A stretch of DNA of 64,000 nt from Nocardia sp. alder85J. GTDB taxonomy: Bacteria > Actinomycetota > Actinomycetes > Mycobacteriales > Mycobacteriaceae. Below, piece by piece: positions 16,675 through 26,045 of the stretch (position 1 is the stretch's first letter; each line of letters begins with the position of its first letter). The notes under the pieces are model-generated. The model had not been told where the DNA came from. It saw only the letters and a program-made list of their open reading frames with translations, and did not search any database. The translations under genes and the position numbers were made by a program. The DNA lies in assembly GCF_020176955.2 (NCBI RefSeq), contig NZ_JAIUCZ020000010.1, positions 124,001 to 188,000 of the forward strand, written 5' to 3'.

Positions 16675-17670
16675 GTGCTCGACCTCCACCTCCCCGGCGA
16701 GTCACGGCTGCGGCCGGAACGCAGGGTGTTCGCCGACGCGGCCTTCGGTGCCCGCCCCGGCATCGCTGCTGCCGAATTGCCCGCCGCCACCGACGCGGTC
16801 GAAAACTGGTTGCGCGCGGTGATCCTCGGTGGCCAGGGTCGTTACGCCGCAGCGCGTGCGGCCGCCGCCCGGGTCCGCCGCCACACCACCGATCCGGTGC
16901 TGTGCTCGCTCGCCGTCAGCACCGAGGCGTCGCTGTGGCGGCAACTGGGCTGGCACGCTCGCGCCGCCGGCTTGGACGGCCGCGCGCTGGCCCTGGTGAC
17001 CGGCCCCGGATCCGCGTCGGCCGCAATCGAATCCGGCGACGCCTGTCCCGGACAGCCGGCCGGTGATCTCGGGCCCGCCGCCGGACCCGGTCGCGACGAG
17101 GCGGTGTGCGACGCATTCACCGGCCTGGCCGCGGACGCGCTGGGCACTGCCGATCCGCTGCTCGCCGCGCGGCTGCTGGAACGTTGCCAGGTGCCACTGC
17201 GCCGCCTCGGGGATCGGCCCGGCAGCTGGCGGCCGCGGTTGCGCTGGCATTGGGTCGCCGCCGAGACGGCGCTGTCGTCGCCCGCGGGTGCTGCGACGGC
17301 GCTGACCCACGCCGAGACCGCCGTGGCCCTCGCCGCCGACTGTCCGTCGGTGCGGCATCGCGTCAAGTCCCGTCTACTCCTGGCGGCCGCCGCCACGGTG
17401 GCCGGCGACCCGGACCGGGCCCGCGCGCTGTCGGCGGGTGTCGCCGCCGAATGCCGTGAGCACGGACTGCTGCCATTGCGGTGGGCCTGCGCCATGCTGC
17501 GCACCGGGCTGGGCGATGCGCCGGGAGACGAGGGTCACGCCGCCGATCCCGGCCCCGGCCGTGCCACCGTCCCGTCCGTGGCGGCCGCCGCCGCGGAGGC
17601 GGATCACTGCGCCCGGGTACTGGCCGAGTACGGCGGCCGACTGCGCACGACCGCGGAACTTTCACGGTGA
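16675..17670 (+). CDS. Conserved hypothetical helical protein (Rv3415c-like by position)
   Basis: A 331-residue Ala-rich protein predicted mostly helical, with TPR-like repetition: AAELPAATDAVENWLRAVILGGQGRYAAARAAAARV, DPVLCSLAVSTEASLWRQLGWHARAA, and later VKSRLLLAAAATVAGDPDRARALSAG. No signal peptide or catalytic motif is seen. The same slot upstream of sigD in M. tuberculosis is occupied by the hypothetical Rv3415c, which I infer to be the orthologue. Start GTG at 16675 opens at the first conserved-looking residues (LDLHLPGESRLRPERRVFADAA); a later start is possible. It ends ~145 bp before sigD. Confidence 0.75.
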   Translation: MLDLHLPGESRLRPERRVFADAAFGARPGIAAAELPAATDAVENWLRAVILGGQGRYAAARAAAARVRRHTTDPVLCSLAVSTEASLWRQLGWHARAAGLDGRALALVTGPGSASAAIESGDACPGQPAGDLGPAAGPGRDEAVCDAFTGLAADALGTADPLLAARLLERCQVPLRRLGDRPGSWRPRLRWHWVAAETALSSPAGAATALTHAETAVALAADCPSVRHRVKSRLLLAAAATVAGDPDRARALSAGVAAECREHGLLPLRWACAMLRTGLGDAPGDEGHAADPGPGRATVPSVAAAAAEADHCARVLAEYGGRLRTTAELSR

Positions 17671-17814
17671 CCCCGATTTTGGGGTGACCTGTGCGGGCCC
17701 ATGATGCCCTCGTGCCGGGGGTTAGCGGCTATTGTTGGACCGTTCCGCCCGACCGGCGGAAGCACCGGTCGGGATTCGGCCGTGCCACTTGTAACGCCAG
17801 GAATCTCTCTGACG

Positions 17815-18393
17815 ATGACGCACACGGGTGAGGAGTTGGACGCCGCCGTAGCTGCCGCAGCGCAGGGCGATCGTTCAGCTTTAGCCCAGGTACTGGAGAC
17901 CATTCGCCCGCTGGTGGTGCGTTACTGCCGCGCGCGGATCGGGTCTGCGGAGCGTGGGCAGCTCTCCGCGGACGACGTTGCGCAGGAGGTATGTCTGGCC
18001 GTGATGACCGCCCTGCCCCGATATCAGGATCAGGGCAGGCCCTTCATGGCCTTCGTCTACGGGATCGCTTCGCACAAGGTCGCAGACGCTCATCGGAATG
18101 TCGCCCGTAACAGGTCGGACTCGATGGCCGAAGTACCAGATGTCATATCCACCGACCAAGGGCCGGAACAACGGGCTCTCGAATCGGAGACGAGTCGGCA
18201 GATGAACAGTCTGCTGGCCACGCTCCCCGAGAAACATCGAGAGATCTTGATTCTGCGTTTGGTCATGGGTTTGTCGGCAGAAGAAACTGCTGTCGCCGTG
18301 GGCAGTACGGCGGGAGCTATACGAGTGGCCCAGCATCGGGCGCTCGCGAAACTGAAGTCACAAGTGGCGAGGGCAGGTGAAATGTATGGCTAG
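17815..18393 (+). CDS. sigD: RNA polymerase sigma factor SigD
   Basis: A 192-residue ECF-type sigma factor. Region 2.2 reads LSADDVAQEVCLAVMTALPRY, region 2.3/2.4 FMAFVYGIASHKVADAHRN, and region 4 LPEKHREILILRLVMGLSAEETAVAVGSTAGAIRVAQHRALAKLKSQ. These blocks match mycobacterial SigD, which is stringent-response linked and controls ribosomal and envelope genes. The ATG at 17815 opens MTHTGEELDAAV; the in-frame GTG at 17782 (adding VPLVTPGISLT) is a real alternative because mycobacterial SigD also has a short N-terminal extension. The stop overlaps rsdA by 8 bp. Confidence 0.94.
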   Translation: MTHTGEELDAAVAAAAQGDRSALAQVLETIRPLVVRYCRARIGSAERGQLSADDVAQEVCLAVMTALPRYQDQGRPFMAFVYGIASHKVADAHRNVARNRSDSMAEVPDVISTDQGPEQRALESETSRQMNSLLATLPEKHREILILRLVMGLSAEETAVAVGSTAGAIRVAQHRALAKLKSQVARAGEMYG

Positions 18394-19699
18394 GGATGGC
18401 GAGCGCGGTCGGGGCGACTGGAAGGCGCGACGCGGATCGCGAGACAGCGGTCCCTATGCCGATTCGTCCGGCGACCCGGAATCGGGCAACACCGGGCCGG
18501 TGGACATCATGGCGGTCCGCCGCGACGACGCGCTGATCGAGGCGATCGCCGGCGACGGCCCGGTCACGACCGACAGTTCCGAGGAGTATCAACTCGCGGC
18601 CCTGCTCGCCAACTGGCGAGCGGAGATCATCGAGCCTCCGCTGCCGGCCGGACCGGATCTGGATGCCATCGTGGCCGCCGTCAATCAGGAGATCGGCGCA
18701 CGGCAGTCCCGGATCGGCGGCGCCCGGCGCGGCAATCTGCGACTGGTCCGGCCGTTGCTCGGTGCGGCCGCGGCGGTGGCGGTGATCGCCGGTGGCACCA
18801 CCGCGTTCTCCTACAGCGCACAGCCGGGTGATCCGTTGTGGCGGGTGAAGGAGGTGGTGTTCAGCGAACAGGCTCAGACCACCATCGCCCAGCACGCCGA
18901 CGACGACCTGACCAAGGCGCAGGACTTCATCGCGCAGAACCGCCCGGAGCAGGCCAAGGCACTGCTGCAGAGCGCGTCGAGCACGGCGACCCAGGTGAGC
19001 GACGATGGACGCAAGTCGGATCTGCTGGAGAAGTACAACGATCTGCTGGTCAAGCTCCAGGCGCTGGGTCCGGGAGCGGCCGCCGGGCTGACCCCCGCGG
19101 TCCCGCCGCGGCAGACCGTGCCCGGTTCGCAGCCGCCGACCTCGGGCTCCGAGCAGCCGGTCACCCCGGGCGGTGGGCCGGGCCGGCCCACCTACGATCC
19201 GCGGTACGCGCCGCAATCGTCCGGTAGCGGTCCGGAGAGTCCGGGCGGTGACCACAACGGCCCGGGTCGTCTCGACGGCCCGTCGCCGGAATCCGGTGGT
19301 CCGATCGTCCCGCCCGGGCACACCACCGTGGTCAGCCCCCCGAGCGAGCCGTCCTCGCCGGGCAACCACGAACCGGGCGGGCACGAATCCGGTGGCAGTC
19401 ACGAGCCCGGCGGTACCGGTAGCGGGCCCGACGGCGGCACGCCCGCCGGGCCGAGCACCATCGCGACGCCCGGCGAGTCCGGACCGGACAAGCCGGGCGC
19501 CGGTGAAGGTATCGGCGGAGGCGGTGCGCCCGGGGGGGACCCCACGCCCGCTCCGAACACTCCCGCTCCGAACACTCCCGTGAAGCCGGTCGCACCGTCC
19601 GGCGACGACCCGCACATCCATCCGACGATGCCACCGGTAGCACCGACCACGGTGCTGTTGCCGCCGATCGGCGGTACGGGGCTGGGCGGAATCAAGTAA
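18386..19699 (+). CDS. rsdA: Anti-sigma-D factor RsdA
   Basis: A 437-residue single-pass membrane protein. The cytoplasmic N-terminus carries the SigD-binding segment (MAVRRDDALIEAIAG, then EEYQLAALLANWRAEIIE, about 40-85). A transmembrane helix follows (LLGAAAAVAVIAGGTTAFSY, about 115-138). The extracytoplasmic part begins with a helical DUF-like region (DPLWRVKEVVFSEQAQT, QNRPEQAKALLQSAS) and ends with a ~230-residue Pro/Gly/Ser-rich stalk. AGGTGA 5 nt upstream supports the ATG at 18386; a GTG at 18377 is also in frame. In mycobacteria RsdA is degraded by ClpP1P2 to free SigD. Translation is coupled to sigD. Confidence 0.92.
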   Translation: MARDGERGRGDWKARRGSRDSGPYADSSGDPESGNTGPVDIMAVRRDDALIEAIAGDGPVTTDSSEEYQLAALLANWRAEIIEPPLPAGPDLDAIVAAVNQEIGARQSRIGGARRGNLRLVRPLLGAAAAVAVIAGGTTAFSYSAQPGDPLWRVKEVVFSEQAQTTIAQHADDDLTKAQDFIAQNRPEQAKALLQSASSTATQVSDDGRKSDLLEKYNDLLVKLQALGPGAAAGLTPAVPPRQTVPGSQPPTSGSEQPVTPGGGPGRPTYDPRYAPQSSGSGPESPGGDHNGPGRLDGPSPESGGPIVPPGHTTVVSPPSEPSSPGNHEPGGHESGGSHEPGGTGSGPDGGTPAGPSTIATPGESGPDKPGAGEGIGGGGAPGGDPTPAPNTPAPNTPVKPVAPSGDDPHIHPTMPPVAPTTVLLPPIGGTGLGGIK

Positions 19700-19729
19700 C
19701 CGCTCCGGACACCAGCGCACACGACGAGC

Positions 19730-19753
19730 ACGGCCGCGAATTCTCGCGGCCGT
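19730..19753. terminator. Terminator hairpin after rsdA
   Basis: A 10-bp perfect stem ACGGCCGCGA (19730-19739) / TCGCGGCCGT (19744-19753) with an ATTC loop lies 31 bp after the rsdA stop and before the convergent DUF5319 gene. It may serve both directions. No T-run. Confidence 0.7.
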
Positions 19754-19891
19754 CCGTGTGTCCGGGCAGCGGCGTCCCGGGGGAGTGTTCGTCCGGGGAC
19801 CGTTCATGTTTCGAGCTGTGCGTACGAGTGATGTTGCCGCGCCGGGTGTTTCACACCGCCCGGGGCCGCTCGGCCCGCGGGGTCGCGGTGG

Positions 19892-20305
19892 TCAGGCGTC
19901 GAATCCGTCGAACCCGTCGCCGTGCAACGCCTCGTTCATCGAGGCGTCGGCGTAACCACGGCAGTAGTCCCAGGTGACGTACGCCTCCGGGGTGGGATCG
20001 TAGGCGGGCTCGTGCGGGCGGACCGTGCCGTCCACCAACAGTTGAAGCAGGTTGGCGCGCAGCATGTCCCAGTCGTGGTAATGATCCTGCCGGCAGTCCT
20101 CGCAGCTGACCACGAGTCCACGGATGCCCCGATGCGCCAGCAGCGCCTCGTAGACGGCGAGATCGGCGAGATCTTCTTCGACCGCTAGGCGCTCGTGAGG
20201 ATCCAGCGGTTCCCCCGGCTCGATGGCATCGAGCGCGGCCGACGGGTCGGAGGGGTCTCCGGCGAATGGATCCGGCGGCAGGCCAGGTGGTAGATGGTCA
20301 CGCAC
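19892..20305 (-). CDS. DUF5319 family protein
   Basis: A 137-residue acidic protein. A CxxC-type cluster is visible as SCEDCRQDHYHDWDMLRANLLQLL, with nearby His and Asp residues that could bind metal. Other conserved text: RLAVEEDLADLAVYEALLAHRGIRG and YVTWDYCRGYADASM. The family is actinobacterial and uncharacterised; the homologue in M. tuberculosis (Rv3412) also lies between rsdA and guaB2. The GTG at 20305 is the only start upstream of the conserved text. It is divergent from guaB. Confidence 0.88.
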   Translation of the reverse strand: MRDHLPPGLPPDPFAGDPSDPSAALDAIEPGEPLDPHERLAVEEDLADLAVYEALLAHRGIRGLVVSCEDCRQDHYHDWDMLRANLLQLLVDGTVRPHEPAYDPTPEAYVTWDYCRGYADASMNEALHGDGFDGFDA

Positions 20306-20544
20306 AATCCCACGGTACGCAGAACAAGGGGCTGTGCGCCAGCGCTGGCCTCAATTTGCTGCGTTGTGTTTATGGAGGTGGCCGCCGACCGGTACGGCGG
20401 CGGGGCGAGTGGGTCACCCTCCGGCGCGTCGCGTTTGCCCGTAGTTGTCCGATGCCGCTCGGAGCCGCCGAACCGTCCGCGGTGGGGGGCCGATACCATG
20501 GACGTACAGGTGCCGGGTTGCAATTCCAGGAGGGGTTTTTTCCG

Positions 20545-22086
20545 ATGAGTGATCCCGTGATGGGCGAACGCGCCGTCCGCCCGCATACGGGTGGTGACGA
20601 TCCGAACAAGATCGCCATGCTCGGCCTCACGTTCGACGACGTGCTGTTGCTGCCGGCCGCTTCGGATCTCATCCCCAGTTCGGTCGACACATCCAGTCGG
20701 CTGACGCGCGACATCATCTTGCGCACGCCGCTGGTCAGTTCGGCGATGGACACCGTCACCGAGGCCCGGATGGCGATCGCGATGGCCCGCGCCGGTGGTA
20801 TGGGTGTGCTGCACCGCAATCTGTCCGTCGCCGATCAGGCGGCCGCGGTGGAGACGGTGAAGCGGTCCGAGGCGGGCATGGTCACCGATCCGGTGACCTG
20901 CCGTCCCACCGACACGCTCGCCGAGGTCGACGCCATGTGCGCGCGCTACCGCATCTCCGGTCTGCCGGTGGTGGACGAGAAGGGCGCGCTGGTCGGCATC
21001 ATCACCAACCGCGACATGCGCTTCGAGGTCGACCAGGACCGCCGCGTCGCCGACGTGATGACCAAGGCCCCGCTGATCACCGCGCAGGAGGGCGTCACCG
21101 CCGAGGCCGCGCTGGGGCTGCTGCGCCGGCACAAGGTGGAGAAGCTGCCCATCGTGGACGGCAACGGCCGGCTGCGGGGCCTCATCACCGTCAAGGACTT
21201 CGTCAAGACCGACCAGTTCCCCCATGCCACCAAGGACCGCGACGGCCGCCTGCTGGTCGGCGCCGCGGTGGGTGTCGGCGAGGATTCCTGGTCGCGGGCC
21301 ATGTCGCTGCGCGACGCCGGGGTCGACGTGCTGATCGTCGACACCGCGCACGGCCATCAGGCGCAGGTGCTGCAGATGGTGGCCAAGCTGAAGACCGAGG
21401 TGGGCGAGCGCATCCAGGTCGTCGGCGGCAACATCGCCACCCGCGAGGGCGCGGCCGCGCTGGTCGAGGCCGGCGCCGACGCGGTCAAGGTCGGGGTGGG
21501 CCCCGGCTCCATCTGCACCACCCGGGTGGTCGCCGGGGTGGGCGCCCCGCAGATCACCGCCATCCTGGAGGCCGTCGCCGCGTGCAAGGCCGCCGGTGTG
21601 CCGGTGATCGCCGACGGCGGCATCCAGTACTCCGGCGATGTGGCCAAGGCCATCGCGGCGGGCGCGTCCACCGTGATGCTCGGCTCGCTGCTGGCCGGCA
21701 CCGCCGAGTCGCCGGGCGATCTGATCCTGATGAACGGCAAGCAGTTCAAGAGCTACCGCGGCATGGGGTCTCTGGGCGCGATGCAGGGCCGCGGCCAGGC
21801 CAAGTCGTACTCCAAGGACCGCTACTTCCAGGACGACGTCCTCGCCGAGGACAAGCTGGTGCCGGAGGGCATCGAGGGCCGAGTGCCGTTCCGCGGCCCG
21901 GTCAACCAGGTCATCCACCAGTTGGTCGGCGGCCTGCGGGCGGCCATGGGCTACACCGGCTCGCACACGATCCCCGATCTGCAGGAGGCGCAGTTCGTGC
22001 AGATCACCGCAGCCGGCCTGAAGGAGAGCCACCCCCACGACATCACGATGACCGTGGAGGCCCCGAACTACACTGGCCGCGGCTGA
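20545..22086 (+). CDS. guaB: Inosine-5'-monophosphate dehydrogenase
   Basis: A 513-residue IMPDH, the NAD-dependent step from IMP to XMP in guanine nucleotide synthesis. The catalytic cysteine is C324 in GPGSICTTR; the flap motif is KSYRGMGSLGAM. A tandem CBS pair (Bateman module) interrupts the barrel at about 110-235 (MVTDPVTCRPTDTL, then VADVMTKAPLITAQEG) and gives purine-nucleotide allostery. The ATG at 20545 has CAGGAGGGG 8 nt upstream; an extended open frame from 20266 is not homologous. It corresponds to GuaB2 of mycobacteria and is followed by guaB3. Confidence 0.97.
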   Translation: MSDPVMGERAVRPHTGGDDPNKIAMLGLTFDDVLLLPAASDLIPSSVDTSSRLTRDIILRTPLVSSAMDTVTEARMAIAMARAGGMGVLHRNLSVADQAAAVETVKRSEAGMVTDPVTCRPTDTLAEVDAMCARYRISGLPVVDEKGALVGIITNRDMRFEVDQDRRVADVMTKAPLITAQEGVTAEAALGLLRRHKVEKLPIVDGNGRLRGLITVKDFVKTDQFPHATKDRDGRLLVGAAVGVGEDSWSRAMSLRDAGVDVLIVDTAHGHQAQVLQMVAKLKTEVGERIQVVGGNIATREGAAALVEAGADAVKVGVGPGSICTTRVVAGVGAPQITAILEAVAACKAAGVPVIADGGIQYSGDVAKAIAAGASTVMLGSLLAGTAESPGDLILMNGKQFKSYRGMGSLGAMQGRGQAKSYSKDRYFQDDVLAEDKLVPEGIEGRVPFRGPVNQVIHQLVGGLRAAMGYTGSHTIPDLQEAQFVQITAAGLKESHPHDITMTVEAPNYTGRG

Positions 22087-22316
22087 TACCTGACGGCCGC
22101 GGTGTCCGCGGCCGGTAGGACGGAGGTCACGGGATTCCGGCGGGCACCGGAACCCGGAGCGACGAGCGTGTGGTTCCGCTGTCCGCACCGCGAGCGGGCA
22201 TCGGGGCGCCGGGCGGACGCCCGGTGGTCGCGCCGGCGCGGCCGCCGCGTGCGCTCGTGCCGATGCACGGGTTCATTCGGTGTCGTGTACGTCGAAACAA
22301 CAAGGGAGAACAATCA

Positions 22317-23468
22317 ATGCGCGACATGGTCGAGATCGGCATGGGCCGGACCGCTCGGCGGACCTACGAGCTGGACGATGTCGACATCGTTCCCTCCCGG
22401 CGGACCAGGTCCTCCACGCAGGTGTCGGTGGCCTGGCAGCTGGACGCCTACCGCTTCGACATCCCCGTCGTCGCCCATCCGTCCGACGCCCTGGTGTCGC
22501 CGGAGTTCGCCGTCGAACTGGGCCACCTCGGTGGCCTCGGCGTGATCAACGGCGAGGGCCTGTGGGCGCGGCACGCCGACGTGTCCGCGCGCATCGATCA
22601 GCTGATCGAGGTCGCCGAGAAGCAGGGCCCCGAGGCCGCGGTCACCCTGTTGCAGCAGTTGCACTCGGCGCCGATGCAGCCGGATCTGCTGGCCGGCGCG
22701 GTGGCGCAGGTGCGTACCGCGGGCGTGACGGTGGCGGTCCGGGTCAGCCCGCAGAACGCGCGCGCGCTCACCCCCGCCCTGGTACAGGCCGGGATCGACC
22801 TGCTCGTCGTGCACGGCACCATCATCTCCGCCGAGCACGTCGGCGGCGCCGGCGCCGCGGCGTCGGCCACCGAACCGCTGAACCTGAAGACCTTCATCGC
22901 CGATCTCGACGTGCCGGTGGTGGCCGGCGGCGTCAGCGATCACCGCACCGCCCTGCATCTGATGCGCACCGGCGCGGCCGGGGTGATCGTCGGTTACGGC
23001 TCCACCCCGGGCTCGACCACCACCGGTGAGGTGCTGGGCATCGGCGTGCCGATGGCCACCGCGATCGCCGACGCCGCCGCCGCGCGCCGCGACTACCTCG
23101 ACGAGACCGGCGGCCGCTACGTGCACGTCATCGCCGACGGTGACATCGTGTCGTCCGGTCAGCTGGCCAAGGCCATCGCGTGCGGCGCCGACGCGGCCAT
23201 GCTCGGCGTGCCGCTGGCGCTGGCCCACGAGGCCCCGGGCCGGGGCTGGTACTGGCCGACCGCCGCCGCGCATCCCTCGCTGCCGCGCGGCCTGCCGTTG
23301 CAGTTCGCCGACGACGAGGACCGCCCGTCGTTGCAGCAGGTGCTCTACGGTCCGGCGAGCGATCCGTGGGGTTCGGTGAATCTCGTGGGCGCACTGCGTC
23401 GTTCGATGGCGAAGGCGGGCTACAGCGAGCTCAAGGAGTTCCAGAAGGTCGGCCTCTCGGTGCGCTGA
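22317..23468 (+). CDS. guaB3: GuaB3, IMPDH-family protein without CBS domains or catalytic Cys
   Basis: A 383-residue IMPDH/GMPR-fold protein: MVEIGMGRTARRTYELDDVDIVPSRRTRSS at the N-terminus, SPEFAVELGHLGGLGVINGEGLW, and the C-terminal block SMAKAGYSELKEFQKVGLSVR. It has no CBS insertion. At the position of the IMPDH active-site loop it reads GSTPGSTTTGEVLGIGVP, so the catalytic Cys is absent. This is normal for the actinobacterial GuaB3 branch, whose reaction is not settled in my knowledge. The ATG at 22317 follows AAGGGAGAA. A 230-bp gap after guaB means it may have its own promoter. Confidence 0.9.
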   Translation: MRDMVEIGMGRTARRTYELDDVDIVPSRRTRSSTQVSVAWQLDAYRFDIPVVAHPSDALVSPEFAVELGHLGGLGVINGEGLWARHADVSARIDQLIEVAEKQGPEAAVTLLQQLHSAPMQPDLLAGAVAQVRTAGVTVAVRVSPQNARALTPALVQAGIDLLVVHGTIISAEHVGGAGAAASATEPLNLKTFIADLDVPVVAGGVSDHRTALHLMRTGAAGVIVGYGSTPGSTTTGEVLGIGVPMATAIADAAAARRDYLDETGGRYVHVIADGDIVSSGQLAKAIACGADAAMLGVPLALAHEAPGRGWYWPTAAAHPSLPRGLPLQFADDEDRPSLQQVLYGPASDPWGSVNLVGALRRSMAKAGYSELKEFQKVGLSVR

Positions 23469-23491
23469 CCGGCCCGGTCGCCCGGCGGCGG

Positions 23492-24283
23492 TCAGTTGCT
23501 CAGGGCCAGTTCGTCCAGGAAGGCGCCGAGGGCGGCGTTCACCGCGGCCGGATGGGTCATGGTGACGGCCTGATGCGCACCCGGAATCTCGACGAAGCGG
23601 GAATCCGCCAGCCGCCGCGCCAGTTCCACGGCGTTGCGGCGCGGGACGCCGGCCAGCGCCGGGTGGATCACCAGTGCGGGACAAGCGATCTCGGACAACC
23701 GGTCGACGATGCTGTCGCGGGCGAGCAGGCAGTTGGCGGCGGCCTCGGTGGCCCGCGGATCGCGGGTCACCCAGCGCTGCGTCCAGATCGTGCAGTGCCA
23801 GGGATCATCGCCGATCAGGCGGCCGGCCAGCTGTTCGGCCAGCAGGTACCGCGAACCCGGACCCGACCAGCGATCGAGGAACCAATGCGCGGTCTCCAGT
23901 TCCAGCGCGCTGGCCGGATGCGCCTCGGTCGCGATCAGGACCAGGGCGGCCACCCGGTCCGGGGACAGCAGCGCGGTGCGCAGCGCGCTGAATCCGCCCT
24001 GCGAGGCGCCGCCCACCACCGCGCGGTGCACCCCCAGGTGATCGAGCACGGTCAGCGCGTCGCGGGCCGCGGTCCAATAGGTGAACGGCAAGCCCTCGTC
24101 GCGGGTGCGGCCGTGTCCGCGGGCATCCCAGGTGACGATCCGGTAGTCCGGCGCGAGCGCCGTCACCTGGGCCGCGAACATCGTTGTGTCCATGAAGAAT
24201 TCGTGCCCCAATAGCACCACGGGACCGTCGCCGCCGGTGTCCTCGTAATGGATCTCGGCATCGATCGCACGGGCGAATGGCAC
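23492..24283 (-). CDS. Alpha/beta hydrolase
   Basis: A 263-residue cytosolic alpha/beta hydrolase. The nucleophile elbow is GGASQGG (Ser near 95), the oxyanion motif LLGHEFFMDTTMF, DARGHGRT lies on strand 4, and the catalytic His is in GAHQAVTMTHP near the C-terminus. The substrate is not evident; the overall layout resembles epoxide-hydrolase/haloperoxidase-type esterases. It lies on the opposite strand between guaB3 and guaA, so it is not part of the purine operon. It starts with GTG at 24283, ~100 bp from the divergent guaA. Confidence 0.88.
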   Translation of the reverse strand: MPFARAIDAEIHYEDTGGDGPVVLLGHEFFMDTTMFAAQVTALAPDYRIVTWDARGHGRTRDEGLPFTYWTAARDALTVLDHLGVHRAVVGGASQGGFSALRTALLSPDRVAALVLIATEAHPASALELETAHWFLDRWSGPGSRYLLAEQLAGRLIGDDPWHCTIWTQRWVTRDPRATEAAANCLLARDSIVDRLSEIACPALVIHPALAGVPRRNAVELARRLADSRFVEIPGAHQAVTMTHPAAVNAALGAFLDELALSN

Positions 24284-24381
24284 AGCACGAGGATAGCCGT
24301 GCCGCCGCGGCCCCGAAGGGCCCGCGCCGCACTCGGTGGACGCGGCGCGGACGGTCGCGGCGCCGTCACTAAACTGGCCCG

Positions 24382-25983
24382 GTGGCAGATACCCAGCGAC
24401 CAGTCCTCGTCGTCGATTTCGGGGCGCAGTACGCGCAGTTGATCGCGCGGCGAGTACGTGAGGCCAGCGTGTACTCCGAGGTGATCCCGCACACCGCGAC
24501 CGTCGAGGAGATCGCCGAGCGGCAGCCGCTCGCGGTGATCCTGTCCGGCGGACCGGCCAGCGTGTACGCCGAGGGCGCGCCGCAGCTGGACGCGCGACTG
24601 TTCGATCTGGAGGTGCCGGTCTTCGGGATCTGCTACGGCTTCCAGGCCATGGCGCAGGCGCTCGGCGGCACCGTCACCAACACCGGCACCCGCGAATACG
24701 GCCGCACCGAACTCAGCACCGACGGCGGTCTGCTGCACGGCGGCCTGCCGACCGTGCAACCGGTGTGGATGAGCCACGGCGACGCGGTCACCGACGCTCC
24801 GGCCGGCTTCGAGGTCACCGCGACCAGCGTGGGCGCGCCGGTGGCGGCGTTCGAGGATCCGGCGCGGCGGCTGGCCGGGGTGCAATACCACCCCGAGGTG
24901 CTGCACTCCCCGCACGGCCAGCAGGTGCTCAGCCGGTTCCTGCACGAGATGGCGGGCATTCCCGCGGCCTGGACCCCGGCCAATATCGCCGATTCGCTGA
25001 TCGAGCGGGTGCGCGCGCAGGTCGGTGACGCGCACGCGATCTGCGGCCTGTCCGGCGGCGTCGACTCCGCGGTCGCGGCCGCGCTGGTGCAGCGGGCCAT
25101 CGGCGACCGGCTCACCTGTGTGTTCGTCGACCACGGCCTGCTGCGGGCCGGGGAGCGCGAGCAGGTGCAGCGCGATTTCGTCGCCGCGACCGGCGCCCGC
25201 CTGGTCACCGTCGACGCGGTCGACAAGTTCCTGGGCGAGCTGAAGGGCGTGACCGACCCGGAGGAGAAGCGGAAGATCATCGGCCGCGAATTCATCCGGT
25301 CGTTCGAGGACGCCATCGCCGAGGTCGTGCAGACCACCGAGCACGACACCGCCGGCGCCCCCACCACCAACGGCGCCGGAGGCGGTCCGCTGGTCGAATA
25401 TCTGGTGCAGGGCACCCTCTACCCGGATGTGGTGGAGTCCGGCGGCGGCACCGGCACCGCCAATATCAAGAGCCATCACAACGTCGGCGGCCTGCCCGAC
25501 GATCTGGAGTTCGAACTGGTCGAGCCGCTGCGACTGCTGTTCAAGGACGAGGTGCGCGCGGTCGGCCGCGAGCTGGGGCTGCCGGAGGAGATCGTGGCCC
25601 GCCAGCCGTTCCCCGGTCCGGGCCTGGCCATCCGCATCGTCGGCGAGGTCACCGCCGAACGGCTGGCCACGCTGCGGCAGGCCGACGCCATCGCCCGCGA
25701 GGAGCTCACCGCGGCCGATCTGGACAGCCGGATCTGGCAGTGCCCGGTCGTGCTGCTGGCCGACGTGCGCTCGGTCGGCGTGCAGGGCGACGGCCGCACC
25801 TACGGCCATCCGATCGTGCTGCGCCCGGTGTCCAGTGAGGACGCGATGACCGCGGACTGGACCCGGCTGCCCTACGACGTGCTGGAACGCATCTCCACCC
25901 GCATCACCAACGAGGTGGCGGAGGTCAACCGGGTGGTGCTCGACGTGACGAGCAAGCCGCCGGGGACCATCGAATGGGAGTGA
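24382..25983 (+). CDS. guaA: GMP synthase (glutamine-hydrolysing)
   Basis: A 533-residue enzyme converting XMP to GMP with glutamine and ATP. The class I amidotransferase domain (about 1-205) has the nucleophile C84 in FGICYGFQ and the His-Glu pair in GVQYHPEV. The ATP pyrophosphatase domain has the PP-loop GLSGGVDS (Ser224). The C-terminal dimerisation domain ends RVVLDVTSKPPGTIEWE, the invariant GuaA terminus. The start is a GTG at 24382. It completes the pathway begun by guaB. Confidence 0.97.
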   Translation: MADTQRPVLVVDFGAQYAQLIARRVREASVYSEVIPHTATVEEIAERQPLAVILSGGPASVYAEGAPQLDARLFDLEVPVFGICYGFQAMAQALGGTVTNTGTREYGRTELSTDGGLLHGGLPTVQPVWMSHGDAVTDAPAGFEVTATSVGAPVAAFEDPARRLAGVQYHPEVLHSPHGQQVLSRFLHEMAGIPAAWTPANIADSLIERVRAQVGDAHAICGLSGGVDSAVAAALVQRAIGDRLTCVFVDHGLLRAGEREQVQRDFVAATGARLVTVDAVDKFLGELKGVTDPEEKRKIIGREFIRSFEDAIAEVVQTTEHDTAGAPTTNGAGGGPLVEYLVQGTLYPDVVESGGGTGTANIKSHHNVGGLPDDLEFELVEPLRLLFKDEVRAVGRELGLPEEIVARQPFPGPGLAIRIVGEVTAERLATLRQADAIAREELTAADLDSRIWQCPVVLLADVRSVGVQGDGRTYGHPIVLRPVSSEDAMTADWTRLPYDVLERISTRITNEVAEVNRVVLDVTSKPPGTIEWE

Positions 25984-25988
25984 ACCAC

Positions 25989-26028
25989 CGCTGAGGGCCC
26001 GGTCGCGATGGCGACCGGGCCCTCAGCG
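25989..26028. terminator. Terminator hairpin after guaA
   Basis: A perfect 18-bp stem CGCTGAGGGCCCGGTCGC (25989-26006) / 26011-26028 with a GATG loop, 5 bp after the guaA stop. It faces the convergent membrane-protein gene at 26046 and probably works both ways. Confidence 0.88.
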
Positions 26029-26045
26029 TTTGCCGGTGGGGTGTG

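Noticed and set aside
20185..22188. ~670-codon reverse-strand open frame opposite guaB
   Set aside because: It is antisense to a clear IMPDH gene, and its composition (His/Arg/Gly/Asp/Leu) is the usual antisense shadow in high-GC DNA.
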